Assembly: GCA_021324265.1 (NCBI GenBank)
Contig: JAJPJK010000009.1
Span: forward strand, 134,164 to 198,163
Direction: 5' to 3'
Source: Thermoproteota archaeon
Lineage (GTDB): Archaea; Thermoproteota; Thermoprotei; Gearchaeales; Gearchaeaceae
DNA length: 64,000 nt
Shown here: piece by piece, positions 1 through 8,773 of the stretch
How the letters are laid out: each line of letters opens with the position of its first letter
Numbering within the stretch: the first letter of the stretch is position 1
Made by a program: the position numbers and the translations under genes
The notes under the pieces: generated by a model
The model's database searches: none
Told to the model about the DNA's origin: nothing
What the model saw: only the letters and a program-made list of their open reading frames with translations

Positions 1-2796
1 GAACCAGTCCTAATCCTAATGGACGAAATAGTCCACTACGTCTTCAACATGGACAAATCCGAAGACCTGAAAGACTACGCAGAAAAAGTCCTCCTATTCC
101 TAGACTACCTCTCAAGAGCCATAGAAGACACACCGAAAACAGCTCTAGTCGCATCCATACAAGCCGAATACCGGCAAATGGAAGGGCAGCTGCAACTCCT
201 AGAAGAGGAACTATTCGCAGGCTACGCAAGCAAAGTTCTAAGAAACCTGACCAGAGAATCGACAAAAATATTCGTCCCAGTCTCTCCAGACGATGTAGCT
301 AAGGTCCTCCAAAAAAGAATCTTCAAGAAAATCCCAGAAGAGCAAGCACGGAAAGCAAGAGACGAACTCTACAAAAAATACCGTGAACATCCAGAACTCT
401 TCGGTGTAGAATCAGACTGGCAATACTCAACAGAAACAGGAAGAATAGCCACAGCGATAGACACATACCCATTCCACCCAAAATACATAGAAGTCCTACA
501 AGAATTCGTAACAAGAAATAGAGACCTCCAAAAAACAAGAGACGCTATAAGGATAACAAGAAAAGTTGTCAGAAGGCTCCTACGCCTAAAAGAAGAAACA
601 ACCTTCATAATGCCATGGCATATAGACCTAAAAGACAACGATATAAGAACAAGAATCCTGACCGAAAGCTACAGAGAATTCAGAGACGTCGTCTCAAGAG
701 ACATAGTAACAGAAGAAGGACGCCTGGGATCAGTAATAGAGTGCTCAAAAAGCGAATTAGCATACAAAATAGCGACAGCAATCTTCCTCAAAACCTACAC
801 CTATGAAACCTTCAAAGAACCCCTAAAAGTCTTCCCAGACACAAAAGAAGCCGCCCTCATGGTCTACGACCCAGAAGTCTTCACAACCGAAGACCTAACA
901 CCATTAGACATAAAAGATACACTAGCGGAAATGGCAAGCAGACTGCCTCACTTCACATCAGAAAGCGGACGCTACTGGTTCACACCCTACCCGTCTGTAA
1001 TAGAATATGTCGAAAAAAAGGCCGCAGAAAAACTCCGCGAACCAAGACTAGAACTTTACAGAGCCATAACAGAATGCGCAGAAAAAATACTCATAAGAAA
1101 AGTAAAAAAAGGCATAGAAGAACGCGGCGAAGTCTTCGACGAGAAAAACACCACGGTAATAGGCTACGGAGACCTCCTTGAAGAAATCACAATGGACGAC
1201 GAACCCCGCCCACAACTAGTTGTTTTGGTGAAACCCGAAATAAACGAAGACGAAGTAAGAAATATAATCCTCATGAAAGGCAAAGAAGGCAGAAGAACCT
1301 ACCGAAACACAATAATCCTAACATGCCCACACCAACAAGCAGACTTCAAAACCCTCCTATCCTTCGCCGCAAAAATAAAATCAGCAGAGGAAGTCATGGA
1401 AAGATTAACAGAATACTATACAGACAAAGACATAAGAAACTTACAAGAAAAGAAACTCAAAGACTACATACAAGACAACACAAGACTACTAAGCGAGCAC
1501 CTCCTCTCAGCATTAACAAGAATAGCCTACCCAGCAAAGGAAGCTGGAAAAGACACAGTAAAATGGACGACAACATCTGCGGCCTCAGCCATAATCCCAC
1601 AAGTCGAAGCAGGACTAAAAAACCCCGCCACAGGTCCAAAACTAAGAACAGACATAAGCTTCAAAGACCTAGCAGAATTCCTAAAAATGAACCAAAACTG
1701 GGACTTAATCGAAGGAACAAAAAGATACACGTTCAGAAACGTCTTGGACACATTTTACTCAGTGACATCCGCACCGCTCACCACACGCTATGCTATTGAA
1801 TACGCAATTAAAAGAGGGGTAGAGTCCTTCGACATCGGAATATTTATGGATGGAAAACTTTACTGGAAACAAATAGGTCCCCAAAACGGTGCAGAGACAC
1901 CACCAAAAATCAAGGACGATGCGGAAATCCTCCCATACAAGGAAGCTGCAGCAATCCTAAAAGACACTTTGCTGGCCGAAAGCGGACTCAAAAAGATAGG
2001 AAAAGAGGTGCACGAAATATGGTATGAAGTTGAAATCCAAAATAAAAGGATAAAACTTGATGACCTAATCCACCAAAAAGACTGGGAAAAAATACTGAAA
2101 GCCGGAGTGATACTCAGAAACGAACGAATAATCGCAACAGGCTTCATACTAACTCTAAAACCAAGCTCGCTGACAATAAAAACAGGCCAGAACGCAAAAG
2201 TCAAAGCTTCCATCACACCCATAGACTCCTATGACTTCCCAATAAATATAGAAACTGAAAAAGGAAAAGCAACGCCAGACAAAGGCAAAGCGCCATTCGA
2301 AATCACATGGGATTTAGGAATCATCGAAGAGATAGGCGAACACAAATTCAGAATTAGAGCAATAGGTGAAGACAATACAGAATCATCAGCAACCCTAACT
2401 GTTATAGTGGAAAGCTTAGAAGAAGAAATTGAAGTTGAAAAGCTTGACCTAACATATGTGGGTGCAAAACTAATCCAAATAACTCCCAAAAACCTTACTG
2501 CACTGCAAATGGCAACCGAAACACTTTCTAGGCTAAACCAAGAAGCCACAGTTCCACAACTAACCTTAACATTCGGAGAAAACATAACATTCACATGCAA
2601 AGAGATAGATTCTAGGCTTGCAGGCTACTTTGCCCAAAAATTCAGAGATATCCAAATGGCGCTAAACCTAAAAGAAACACAATTAATAGGAACACTAAAA
2701 CTTAAGCAACCAATAACCCTTGACAGCTCAAAAATAACCGCCTTCACACCATTATCTGAAAAGGTACTGTTCAAACTTCGGGTAATGAAAAAATGA
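1..2796 (+). CDS. DUF499-type (COG1483-like) AAA+ ATPase, 5' end outside window
   Basis: The reading frame is open from base 1, so the N-terminus (including any Walker A) lies outside; the first ATG at 19 is internal. The visible part opens with a Walker B-like LILMDEIVHY, followed by a helical region and the motif YPFHPKYIEVL, typical as I recall of DUF499 ATPases. The last 220 or so residues look different: an all-beta, Ig/Big-like stretch (PSSLTIKTGQNAKVKASI, then ATLTVIVES). DUF499 proteins are predicted nucleotide-driven components of defence islands, often beside DNA methylases and helicases. The stop overlaps the next start (ATGA). Third codon positions are rich in C, unlike the housekeeping genes, which suggests transfer. 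Family assignment is by motif memory, not alignment. Confidence 0.72.
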   Translation, partial: EPVLILMDEIVHYVFNMDKSEDLKDYAEKVLLFLDYLSRAIEDTPKTALVASIQAEYRQMEGQLQLLEEELFAGYASKVLRNLTRESTKIFVPVSPDDVAKVLQKRIFKKIPEEQARKARDELYKKYREHPELFGVESDWQYSTETGRIATAIDTYPFHPKYIEVLQEFVTRNRDLQKTRDAIRITRKVVRRLLRLKEETTFIMPWHIDLKDNDIRTRILTESYREFRDVVSRDIVTEEGRLGSVIECSKSELAYKIATAIFLKTYTYETFKEPLKVFPDTKEAALMVYDPEVFTTEDLTPLDIKDTLAEMASRLPHFTSESGRYWFTPYPSVIEYVEKKAAEKLREPRLELYRAITECAEKILIRKVKKGIEERGEVFDEKNTTVIGYGDLLEEITMDDEPRPQLVVLVKPEINEDEVRNIILMKGKEGRRTYRNTIILTCPHQQADFKTLLSFAAKIKSAEEVMERLTEYYTDKDIRNLQEKKLKDYIQDNTRLLSEHLLSALTRIAYPAKEAGKDTVKWTTTSAASAIIPQVEAGLKNPATGPKLRTDISFKDLAEFLKMNQNWDLIEGTKRYTFRNVLDTFYSVTSAPLTTRYAIEYAIKRGVESFDIGIFMDGKLYWKQIGPQNGAETPPKIKDDAEILPYKEAAAILKDTLLAESGLKKIGKEVHEIWYEVEIQNKRIKLDDLIHQKDWEKILKAGVILRNERIIATGFILTLKPSSLTIKTGQNAKVKASITPIDSYDFPINIETEKGKATPDKGKAPFEITWDLGIIEEIGEHKFRIRAIGEDNTESSATLTVIVESLEEEIEVEKLDLTYVGAKLIQITPKNLTALQMATETLSRLNQEATVPQLTLTFGENITFTCKEIDSRLAGYFAQKFRDIQMALNLKETQLIGTLKLKQPITLDSSKITAFTPLSEKVLFKLRVMKK

Positions 2797-3224
2797 AAAC
2801 CCAAACCCTAAAACAAGAATTATCAGAAACAAAATACCAAATAAAGCTCGCCAAAAACACAGCGACCTTCATATGGGGCTCAACTCCTCAGACTCCGCTG
2901 AAAAGCTCAATCGACCTGAAAACAAGGATAAACCCAAAAGAGCTCCTTTCACTCGCTAACGAATTCAACATCCCAGTTGAAAAGAAAAAAATACTTGTTC
3001 AAAACCTCGAAGTATATAATAGGCTACTCATATACGCTTGTGTCAGGCCCTCCCTAGGGAAAAATATTGAAAGTATACGTAAACTTGAAGAGCAAATACT
3101 TGGCATGACAAGCTGGGACGCCCACTATTGGGCGTCTGCCTTCAGAGAATTATGGTGGAAACACGGGAAACGCGCAGAGCTTCAAAGCATTATCAAGGCG
3201 TTTAGACTCTTTTTTGAAATATAA
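2793..3224 (+). CDS. Unknown 143-aa protein in the DUF499/SNF2 cluster
   Basis: I do not recognise this family. The protein is 143 residues, mostly predicted helical, rich in Lys and Leu, with an aromatic C-terminal part (MTSWDAHYWASAFRELWW). No membrane segment, zinc motif or catalytic motif is visible. Its ATG overlaps the DUF499 stop by four bases, and its end sits 13 bases before the helicase start, so translation is probably coupled and the product likely acts with those proteins, perhaps as a small adaptor. Codon use is C-rich at third positions, like the gene before it. Confidence 0.7.
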   Translation: MKTQTLKQELSETKYQIKLAKNTATFIWGSTPQTPLKSSIDLKTRINPKELLSLANEFNIPVEKKKILVQNLEVYNRLLIYACVRPSLGKNIESIRKLEEQILGMTSWDAHYWASAFRELWWKHGKRAELQSIIKAFRLFFEI

Positions 3225-3237
3225 TGGGCGAATTGTT

Positions 3238-6198
3238 ATGGACTTAAGGACGGCTGTAAGTACCCTCTTAACAAATGTTTTGAATCAGTTAAACTATCAT
3301 CCGTTATTTTCACCTTATCTAAAAACTTCACATGAAAATCCGCCTCAATATTACCTACATCAGTGTGAGGTCATAGCTAGACTAGCTTTAAGAAAACCCA
3401 TACGAGTATTAATTGGTGACGAAATAGGCTTGGGAAAAACCATAACAGCCTTAGCGATAGCCAAATATCTAGAAAACACCGGAAGAGCAAAAAGAACCCT
3501 AATAATCGTTCCCAGAGTCTTGGTTTTACAATGGCGTAAAGAACTCATACGCATGGGCATCCCAACATCAAAAATCAGACATCTAGAAAGTGAGTATATC
3601 GAATTTTACAAAATGCAAAGCTTCCCAGAGGGCTACTACATTGCCTCAATGGATCTTTTAAAAAGAGAGGAACGAATTTCTCAGATAGTTGACGTAGAAT
3701 GGGATCTCATTATAGTAGATGAAGTTCACAAGTTTGGCTATAAAACAAAACGATTTCGGGAAATAGGGAAAAAGCTAATCGAGGCTAAGCCCTCGCGAAA
3801 TGTTATATTTCTATCTGCAACCCCTCACAGAGGTGACCCTAGAGATTACATACATCGCTTACAGCTACTTGATCCTTACCTAGTTGAAGATTGGAAAAAT
3901 CTTGATAAAAGGCTATTTTATGAGGTCACCCACGGCTCTATACTTTTTAGGAGAACTAAGGAGGATGTTAACACCGTCTATGAAGAGAAGAAAATTTTCA
4001 CAGATGCTAGGTTTTACGCTGGCCTTATAGCAGGAAGAGAAGATGAAAAAAAGTTTGTAAAAGACCTCGTATCATTCCTAAGAACGAAACTGATAGAGTT
4101 TGCATACGAAAAGGGATTGATAAGCGAGAAGGTGATTCCCCTCTTAATAATTTTGATATTCAAAAGAGCGACGTCAAGTCCCTATTCAGCATGGACAACA
4201 CTTCAAAGGCTATTGCTTAAAAGAGTCGAGCCAGATTTTCCAAAAGAGTTGGTTGCGAGTGTTGAAAGTTTTCTTGGAGTTGGATACGAAGACTTCGAGT
4301 ATGAGAAGGATCCGGAAGAATTATTTAATGATTTCTTAGATAGAGCGTCGTCTTTGCTAAGCGACAGTGATATGGAGAAAATAAGAGAGCTCAAAGATAT
4401 GGCTCAATCCATAATGCAAAAAGGGGACACAAAACTTAACGCCACGATATCTCTTCTCGAAGATATAATAGCTAAAACCGATTCGAAAGTTATAATATTT
4501 ACCGAATATAAGGATACGCTTGACTATATCATCAACAATTTGAAGAGTAAGCATCCTGAATGGAGCCAAAGTATATTGAGCTTAAGCTCAGAGGAAACGC
4601 GAGACGAAAAACTTTTCAGTAAAGTTCGCAACGACTTTGAAAGGAATCCTAAAGTAAGAATCCTTGTAGCCACAGACGTCATAGCCGAGGGTGTCAATCT
4701 GCAAGTAGCAAATGTAGTGATAAACTATGAAATTACGTGGAGCTTGATAAAGCTTGAACAAAGAATTGGAAGAGTTTGGAGGCTCGGGCAGAAAAGAGAC
4801 ATCGAGGCCTACACCTTATTTATGGATAATATTGCGGATAAAGCAGCTTTAAACTCCATGTATCAGAAGCTGTTAAACCTGAAAAGGGCAGAGCTTCAAC
4901 CAAGACCAATAACAGGACAAGAAGTGCTCTTCTTTTATGCTGAAGCCAAGGACTTAACGGAGCTTCCCCCCTCAGTAGCATTAGCTAAGGAAGAAAAGAA
5001 AAAGAAATTTGTCAAAGTAACTGAAGCGAAGTCCATAAAAACATATCTAGAATGGGATGAAGCAGGCCTTAAAGAGCTTGTTAGTTCAATTATAGCAGCT
5101 AAGAGAGAAATAGAAAGGGAAATTTCATCAAAAGGGATTCTATACAAGCCCCGCTCAAGAAAAGAGGTGGAAGAAACAATGAAACTTGTCGGCTTCAAAG
5201 ATCACAACGAAATATTTGATGCAATGAAAAAACTTCTCAGGGCATCAGCAGCAATATATGGCTTTAATATTCTTGAGGAGGGCGAAACCATCAAGATTTG
5301 GAAAGAATCGGAGATGCCAACTTACATAAATACATTAGACGGTTTTTTCGTCAGTTTAACTGGAAAAAGCAACACAAGCGAACCAATCTGTATAGTCGCC
5401 CAAGGTAAAGATGAAACATTAATAAGTTTAATACCAGTTTCAATCCAAGATAAGAGAGACAACACTACTTTATACCGAGATCTAATCGGTGTTGATTTAA
5501 CCCAAGGAAAAATTCTCAAAGGATCCTCACTTATAAATACGATCTCTCAAGCTATCATGAATTGCATAGGAGCTGAAAAACTCGACGATAGACTCAAGAA
5601 AATATCTATGGAAACTTATGCTAACATTATCGACGAAATAAAAAACGTAAGTGACATCCTCAATATTACAGATGCATACAAATCTCGACTCGAGAATAAT
5701 GGGCTAAGAGATCCTGATGGAACTTGGATCAGAAACTCAGATATTAAAGTAACCCTCTCAGACAGTGTAGGATATTTACATTTTGTAAAATTATCATCAA
5801 AACCTCCAGAAACTATACCAGAAGAAGTTAAAAGGGAAATTGAAAAGCAAGCCATTGAAAAAGTGCTAGCTGATGAGAGGGCTGAAGGACGTGTACCCTG
5901 TGTTGTGTCTGAAACAGAACATTATGACATAAGAAGCGTAAGCCCGTCAACGGGCGAGGTTAGGCTGATAGAAGTGAAGGGACATAAAGGTCTCGAAATC
6001 TACGCGGAACTAACAGAGGACGAAGCGGAAGTTGCGGAAAAATGTAAGGAGCGATATTGGCTTTACATAGTTTACGATATAGGAAGCGGATACCCGAAAG
6101 TGTTGAAATTTCATAATCCCTTAGAAACTATGGATCTACAAGTTTTTGAGAGAAAGCAAAAAAGATACATTTTGAGACCGAAAACTGAGGAAGAATAG
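3238..6198 (+). CDS. SNF2-family helicase/translocase with C-terminal DUF3883 (NOV_C) domain
   Basis: Superfamily 2 ATPase of the Swi2/Snf2 type. Visible motifs, numbered from ATG 3238: Walker A GDEIGLGKT near residue 61, motif II DEVH near 161, motif III LSATPHRGD, and the C-lobe stretch ATDVIAEGVNLQ with QRIGRVWRLGQ (motifs V and VI). The last 120 residues hold LIEVKGH near residue 910, the signature of DUF3883/NOV_C, a PD-(D/E)xK-like domain. SNF2 plus NOV_C proteins are common in restriction-like defence islands. A TTG start at 3214 would overlap the previous gene by 11 bases; ATG 3238 is preferred. The TAG stop overlaps the GTG before the next gene. Confidence 0.85.
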   Translation: MDLRTAVSTLLTNVLNQLNYHPLFSPYLKTSHENPPQYYLHQCEVIARLALRKPIRVLIGDEIGLGKTITALAIAKYLENTGRAKRTLIIVPRVLVLQWRKELIRMGIPTSKIRHLESEYIEFYKMQSFPEGYYIASMDLLKREERISQIVDVEWDLIIVDEVHKFGYKTKRFREIGKKLIEAKPSRNVIFLSATPHRGDPRDYIHRLQLLDPYLVEDWKNLDKRLFYEVTHGSILFRRTKEDVNTVYEEKKIFTDARFYAGLIAGREDEKKFVKDLVSFLRTKLIEFAYEKGLISEKVIPLLIILIFKRATSSPYSAWTTLQRLLLKRVEPDFPKELVASVESFLGVGYEDFEYEKDPEELFNDFLDRASSLLSDSDMEKIRELKDMAQSIMQKGDTKLNATISLLEDIIAKTDSKVIIFTEYKDTLDYIINNLKSKHPEWSQSILSLSSEETRDEKLFSKVRNDFERNPKVRILVATDVIAEGVNLQVANVVINYEITWSLIKLEQRIGRVWRLGQKRDIEAYTLFMDNIADKAALNSMYQKLLNLKRAELQPRPITGQEVLFFYAEAKDLTELPPSVALAKEEKKKKFVKVTEAKSIKTYLEWDEAGLKELVSSIIAAKREIEREISSKGILYKPRSRKEVEETMKLVGFKDHNEIFDAMKKLLRASAAIYGFNILEEGETIKIWKESEMPTYINTLDGFFVSLTGKSNTSEPICIVAQGKDETLISLIPVSIQDKRDNTTLYRDLIGVDLTQGKILKGSSLINTISQAIMNCIGAEKLDDRLKKISMETYANIIDEIKNVSDILNITDAYKSRLENNGLRDPDGTWIRNSDIKVTLSDSVGYLHFVKLSSKPPETIPEEVKREIEKQAIEKVLADERAEGRVPCVVSETEHYDIRSVSPSTGEVRLIEVKGHKGLEIYAELTEDEAEVAEKCKERYWLYIVYDIGSGYPKVLKFHNPLETMDLQVFERKQKRYILRPKTEEE

Positions 6199-6200
6199 TG

Positions 6201-7463
6201 ATGGAAATAAAAATTCTAAACGGTTCAACAAGCATTGGAGGAAACTTCATCAGAATAGAAGATGGTGATAGAATAATCATTTTTGACCAAGGGATAAGGT
6301 TCGATCTCATGAAAAAATATTATTCTGGCTTTATCATCCCACGTGGTGTAAAAGAGCTTAGAGATATTGGAGCTATTCCGAAGCCGGAATGGTATGAAGG
6401 GGCAAACTCAATTTACATCTCCCATATGCACTTGGATCATCTAGGCGCCTTATCTAATATTCCGCATGAGTTAAAAGTTAAACTTCCCAGCATGGCAGTC
6501 TACGAGGACATGGAAGAAAAGTGGGGTGCATCCTCAACATGGCTTTCTTTAATCCCTAGAAAATATTATGTCGAATTAGAGGAGCTTCAACCATTTCAAA
6601 CAGACGAAAACAGAGTTATGGCAATACCAGTTTCTCACAGCGCATATCCTGCATACGCTTTTATATACTTTGGGAAAGACGAAACTGTGCTGTATACTGG
6701 GGACTTTAGGATTGAAAGCTTTCTAAATGAAAACGTATTCCGTAAACTCAACCAAGGCGATGATCTACTGACTTTTCTAGAGGAGAACAAAGATGTAAAA
6801 ATAGACACTTCGATCATTGAGGGAACAAACATAGGATCAGATAGAATCCCAATAACCCCAAGTGAAGCGACAAAAATAATAGAAAAACTAGCCAGACAAA
6901 GAAAACAACTTCTCGCCACTTTGCATTCCCTGGATGTTGAATACGCTTACATGCTGGTGTCAATGGCTGAAAAAATGAAAATGCAAGTCGCTATAGCTTC
7001 TGTCCCTTTGACAAAGCTTTTGGAGAAAATTCCAAACTTACCTTCAAAGCCTCAAGCCATAATCGAATATGTAGATTACCTCACTCCATTTCCAAGAACA
7101 TCCATCGAAAACGTAAAAGAAAAAACGCTAATCCTAGTTTCTTACAGAGAAATCATAGACTTGATAAAAGATCTTAATTTAGCCGGAAGCCTCTCAAAAG
7201 ACTGTCTCGCAATAATCTCTGAACCAGAACCTCAAATCGAGGAAGGCTCAGAATATGAAGTCATAGCCAACTGGTTCTCAATGCTTGGAATCGAATCATA
7301 CAGAATACGTGTATCAGGTCACTATTACCAATACCAACTCAAAACAATACTTGAAAAAGTTAAACCTCGAAAAAGTATAAAAATAGCTCATACAGAAAAA
7401 CCGAAACTATTCCTAAAAACTCTAAAGAAATTAGATACGACGTCTGCTGTAAGCATTTCATGA
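6201..7463 (+). CDS. Metallo-beta-lactamase-fold nuclease-like protein, RNase J-like N-domain
   Basis: The zinc ligand motif HMHLDH lies at residues 75-80 (counted from ATG 6201), followed by SHSAYP (third-motif His) and TGDFR (fourth-motif Asp), the order seen in RNase J/CPSF-type MBL nucleases. After residue 200 an inserted region resembles a reduced beta-CASP-like domain, and a His occurs in RVSGHYY near residue 375 as in motif B/C of that group. This points to a zinc-dependent RNA or DNA phosphodiesterase, but substrate is unknown. GTG at 6198 overlaps the helicase stop and is an alternative start. It is the last gene of the four-gene unit. Inference: effector nuclease of a defence module. 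Confidence 0.78.
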   Translation: MEIKILNGSTSIGGNFIRIEDGDRIIIFDQGIRFDLMKKYYSGFIIPRGVKELRDIGAIPKPEWYEGANSIYISHMHLDHLGALSNIPHELKVKLPSMAVYEDMEEKWGASSTWLSLIPRKYYVELEELQPFQTDENRVMAIPVSHSAYPAYAFIYFGKDETVLYTGDFRIESFLNENVFRKLNQGDDLLTFLEENKDVKIDTSIIEGTNIGSDRIPITPSEATKIIEKLARQRKQLLATLHSLDVEYAYMLVSMAEKMKMQVAIASVPLTKLLEKIPNLPSKPQAIIEYVDYLTPFPRTSIENVKEKTLILVSYREIIDLIKDLNLAGSLSKDCLAIISEPEPQIEEGSEYEVIANWFSMLGIESYRIRVSGHYYQYQLKTILEKVKPRKSIKIAHTEKPKLFLKTLKKLDTTSAVSIS

Positions 7464-7547
7464 GGCTAACTAGGGCCTTATCGTGTGTTTAACTTTGACC
7501 TGTCACTTTATAAAAAGTAAAGGCATCGCCATGCTAAGGAAAGGTTC

Positions 7548-8211
7548 TCATTCTTTGTAGTATTTGCGCATGTCCTCAATCACGTCGGGCTGCAATACCC
7601 CTTGTTTGTGCTGTAGCTGGCTTCTATGTCGCCCTTATGCCCCATAATAAATTGGAGGTATGGTTGGCTTATCTTGCCTTAGACTCGGCTATTATCATGT
7701 TTGTATCGCAGAAAGCCCTCAACACGTAAGGCCTCCAATTGAAGCCAGCCCTTGAAATGGTCTCATTTGTAACCAAAGTTGTCCTCAAAAACCTGTTCTT
7801 TTTAACGCCTTAGGGTCAAAGTCTAGAAGCGGAGAAATCTTTACTTAGCGTTTCTCCTTGCTTGGAACCCTTTCATTGGCTATGGTTGGTGTTTCATGCT
7901 CCTCCTAACATTAACCTTAAGCCTCACACCCAAACCATTATAGTTGAACCAAGAATGCGGGGTCTTCTTAAACCTGGCAATGTAATAGCCCCCCCTCTCC
8001 AGCCTCCTAACGAAATCAGTAAACCATCCTGAAAAGCCTTAGTCCCCGCAACCTTAAGTAAAGCCTTAGATTATTCCCAATAACCCGGTAATAAACCCAA
8101 GATTCCTAAGATAATCAGTCACCATCAAATAATACTTAGCCGCCAGATTCTCAAACCAAGTCTAACATCCTCATCATCAAGCAGATACGCGTACTTAGCC
8201 TTCATAACCAT
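7548..8211 (-). pseudogene. Decayed archaeal tyrosine recombinase (integrase) next to tRNA-Ala
   Basis: No intact frame exists, but minus-strand translation in shifting frames gives consecutive integrase fragments: KAKYAYLLDDEDVR, then ENLAAKYYLMVTDYLRNLG, KALLKVAGTKAF, DFVRRLERGG, GYYIARFKKTPHSW, GVRLKVNVR, AGFNWRPYVLRAFCDTN, FIMGHKGDIEASYSTNKG (containing the presumed catalytic Tyr) and a C-terminal IEDMRKYYKE ending at 7548. The order matches archaeal XerC/D-type integrases from N-terminal SAM-like domain to catalytic domain. Several frameshifts and in-frame stops are present, so it is dead. It begins about 40 bases from the 3' end of tRNA-Ala, the classic place for an integrase at its attachment site. 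Bases 7464-7547 hold nothing recognisable. Confidence 0.85.
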
Positions 8212-8251
8212 CAACTAAATGGAAAGAACTCCCTTTAAGGATTCACTTAAG

Positions 8252-8323
8252 TGGACCGGGAGGGATTCGAACCCTCGACCTTCCGCACGCCAAGCGGATA
8301 TTCTACCACTGAACTACCGGCCC
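8252..8323 (-). tRNA. tRNA-Ala(GGC)
   Basis: Cloverleaf on the minus strand: acceptor GGGCCGG/CCGGTCC with the G3-U70 pair that marks alanine tRNA, anticodon loop TTGGCGT (anticodon GGC), T-arm AGGGTTCGAATCCCT, discriminator A. CCA is not encoded. The decayed integrase lies just past its 3' end, so this tRNA was probably used as an integration site. Confidence 0.95.
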
Positions 8324-8344
8324 ACTATAGAATAAGATTACCTA

Positions 8345-8512
8345 CTATCTTTTAATTTTATATTTGAATTTGTACATGCGTTTTCTTTTTCCATATCCAC
8401 AATGTGCGCAATATCCTTTGACCCAATTATAGGAATGCTTACCGCAACGCCTGCATCTTATATGCGTAGGCCTCTTGTTTCTCTTACCAAATGATGTTGT
8501 TCCTTTCGTGAT
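8345..8512 (-). CDS. rpl37e: 50S ribosomal protein L37e, apparent ATC start
   Basis: Minus-strand frame reads [19 protein letters not shown] and onward for about 55 residues, with the zinc ribbon CRRC...CAHC and a basic tail, the full length of archaeal L37e, a 23S rRNA-binding protein of the large subunit. The position where other L37e proteins have Met-Thr-Lys reads ATC ACG AAA here. The only upstream in-frame codons before the lsm stop (TGA at 8521-8519) are GAA and GCC, so no ATG, GTG or TTG is available. The gene follows lsm in the same frame with only two codons between stop and ATC, matching the conserved archaeal lsm-L37e pair. Confidence 0.85.
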   Translation of the reverse strand: MTKGTTSFGKRNKRPTHIRCRRCGKHSYNWVKGYCAHCGYGKRKRMYKFKYKIKR

Positions 8513-8518
8513 GGCTTC

Positions 8519-8740
8519 TCACCCGATTGGAGATATCATTACTACATTATCGCCCCTAATTATAATTGTTCCTAGCTTCTTTGAATTTCCATCTTTACCT
8601 ATTTCTTCAGATTCTTCAAGAATCAAATTCATATGGGCATCGAAGCTCTTGAGTATACCTCTAATTTCTCTACCTCCTTTTAATTTTATTAGTACAGGTT
8701 GTTTCATTACAGATTGCATGAATTCTTGGGATGACGACAT
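8519..8740 (-). CDS. Archaeal Sm-like (Lsm) RNA-binding protein
   Basis: The 73-residue protein is the usual size for Lsm. Sm1 is seen in VLIKLKGGREIRGILKSFDAHMNLIL and Sm2 in GTIIIRGDNVVMISP (IRGDNV). Archaeal Lsm forms heptameric rings that bind U-rich RNA. It is co-transcribed with L37e downstream, a widely conserved pair, and shares a bidirectional promoter with the PUA-domain gene at 8790. Confidence 0.95.
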   Translation of the reverse strand: MSSSQEFMQSVMKQPVLIKLKGGREIRGILKSFDAHMNLILEESEEIGKDGNSKKLGTIIIRGDNVVMISPIG

Positions 8741-8760
8741 TTCGCTATTTACTACTTACT

Positions 8761-8773
8761 TTCATATATAAAC
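8761..8773. promoter_or_regulatory. Symmetric TATA-like box between divergent lsm and PUA genes
   Basis: TTCATATATAAAC is nearly palindromic at its core. It lies about 20-30 bases upstream of both the lsm ATG (8740, minus) and the GTG at 8790 (plus). One box could serve both leaderless transcripts. Inference from spacing only. Confidence 0.5.

Noticed and set aside
19-21. ATG at 19 as the start of the DUF499 gene
   Set aside because: The frame is open to base 1 and the Walker B segment begins before residue 10 from this ATG, so the real start is outside the window.
1323-1799. Long second-frame reading frame inside the ATPase gene
   Set aside because: It is basic, Lys/Thr/Arg-rich low-complexity sequence produced by the biased codons of the real gene; no motif.
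7464-8251. Possible intact gene or insertion sequence in the 790-base gap
   Set aside because: No intact frame or inverted terminal repeats; the readable pieces all belong to one decayed integrase.
8475-8771. Plus-strand frame opposite lsm
   Set aside because: It is the antisense of the well-supported Lsm gene and lacks family features.
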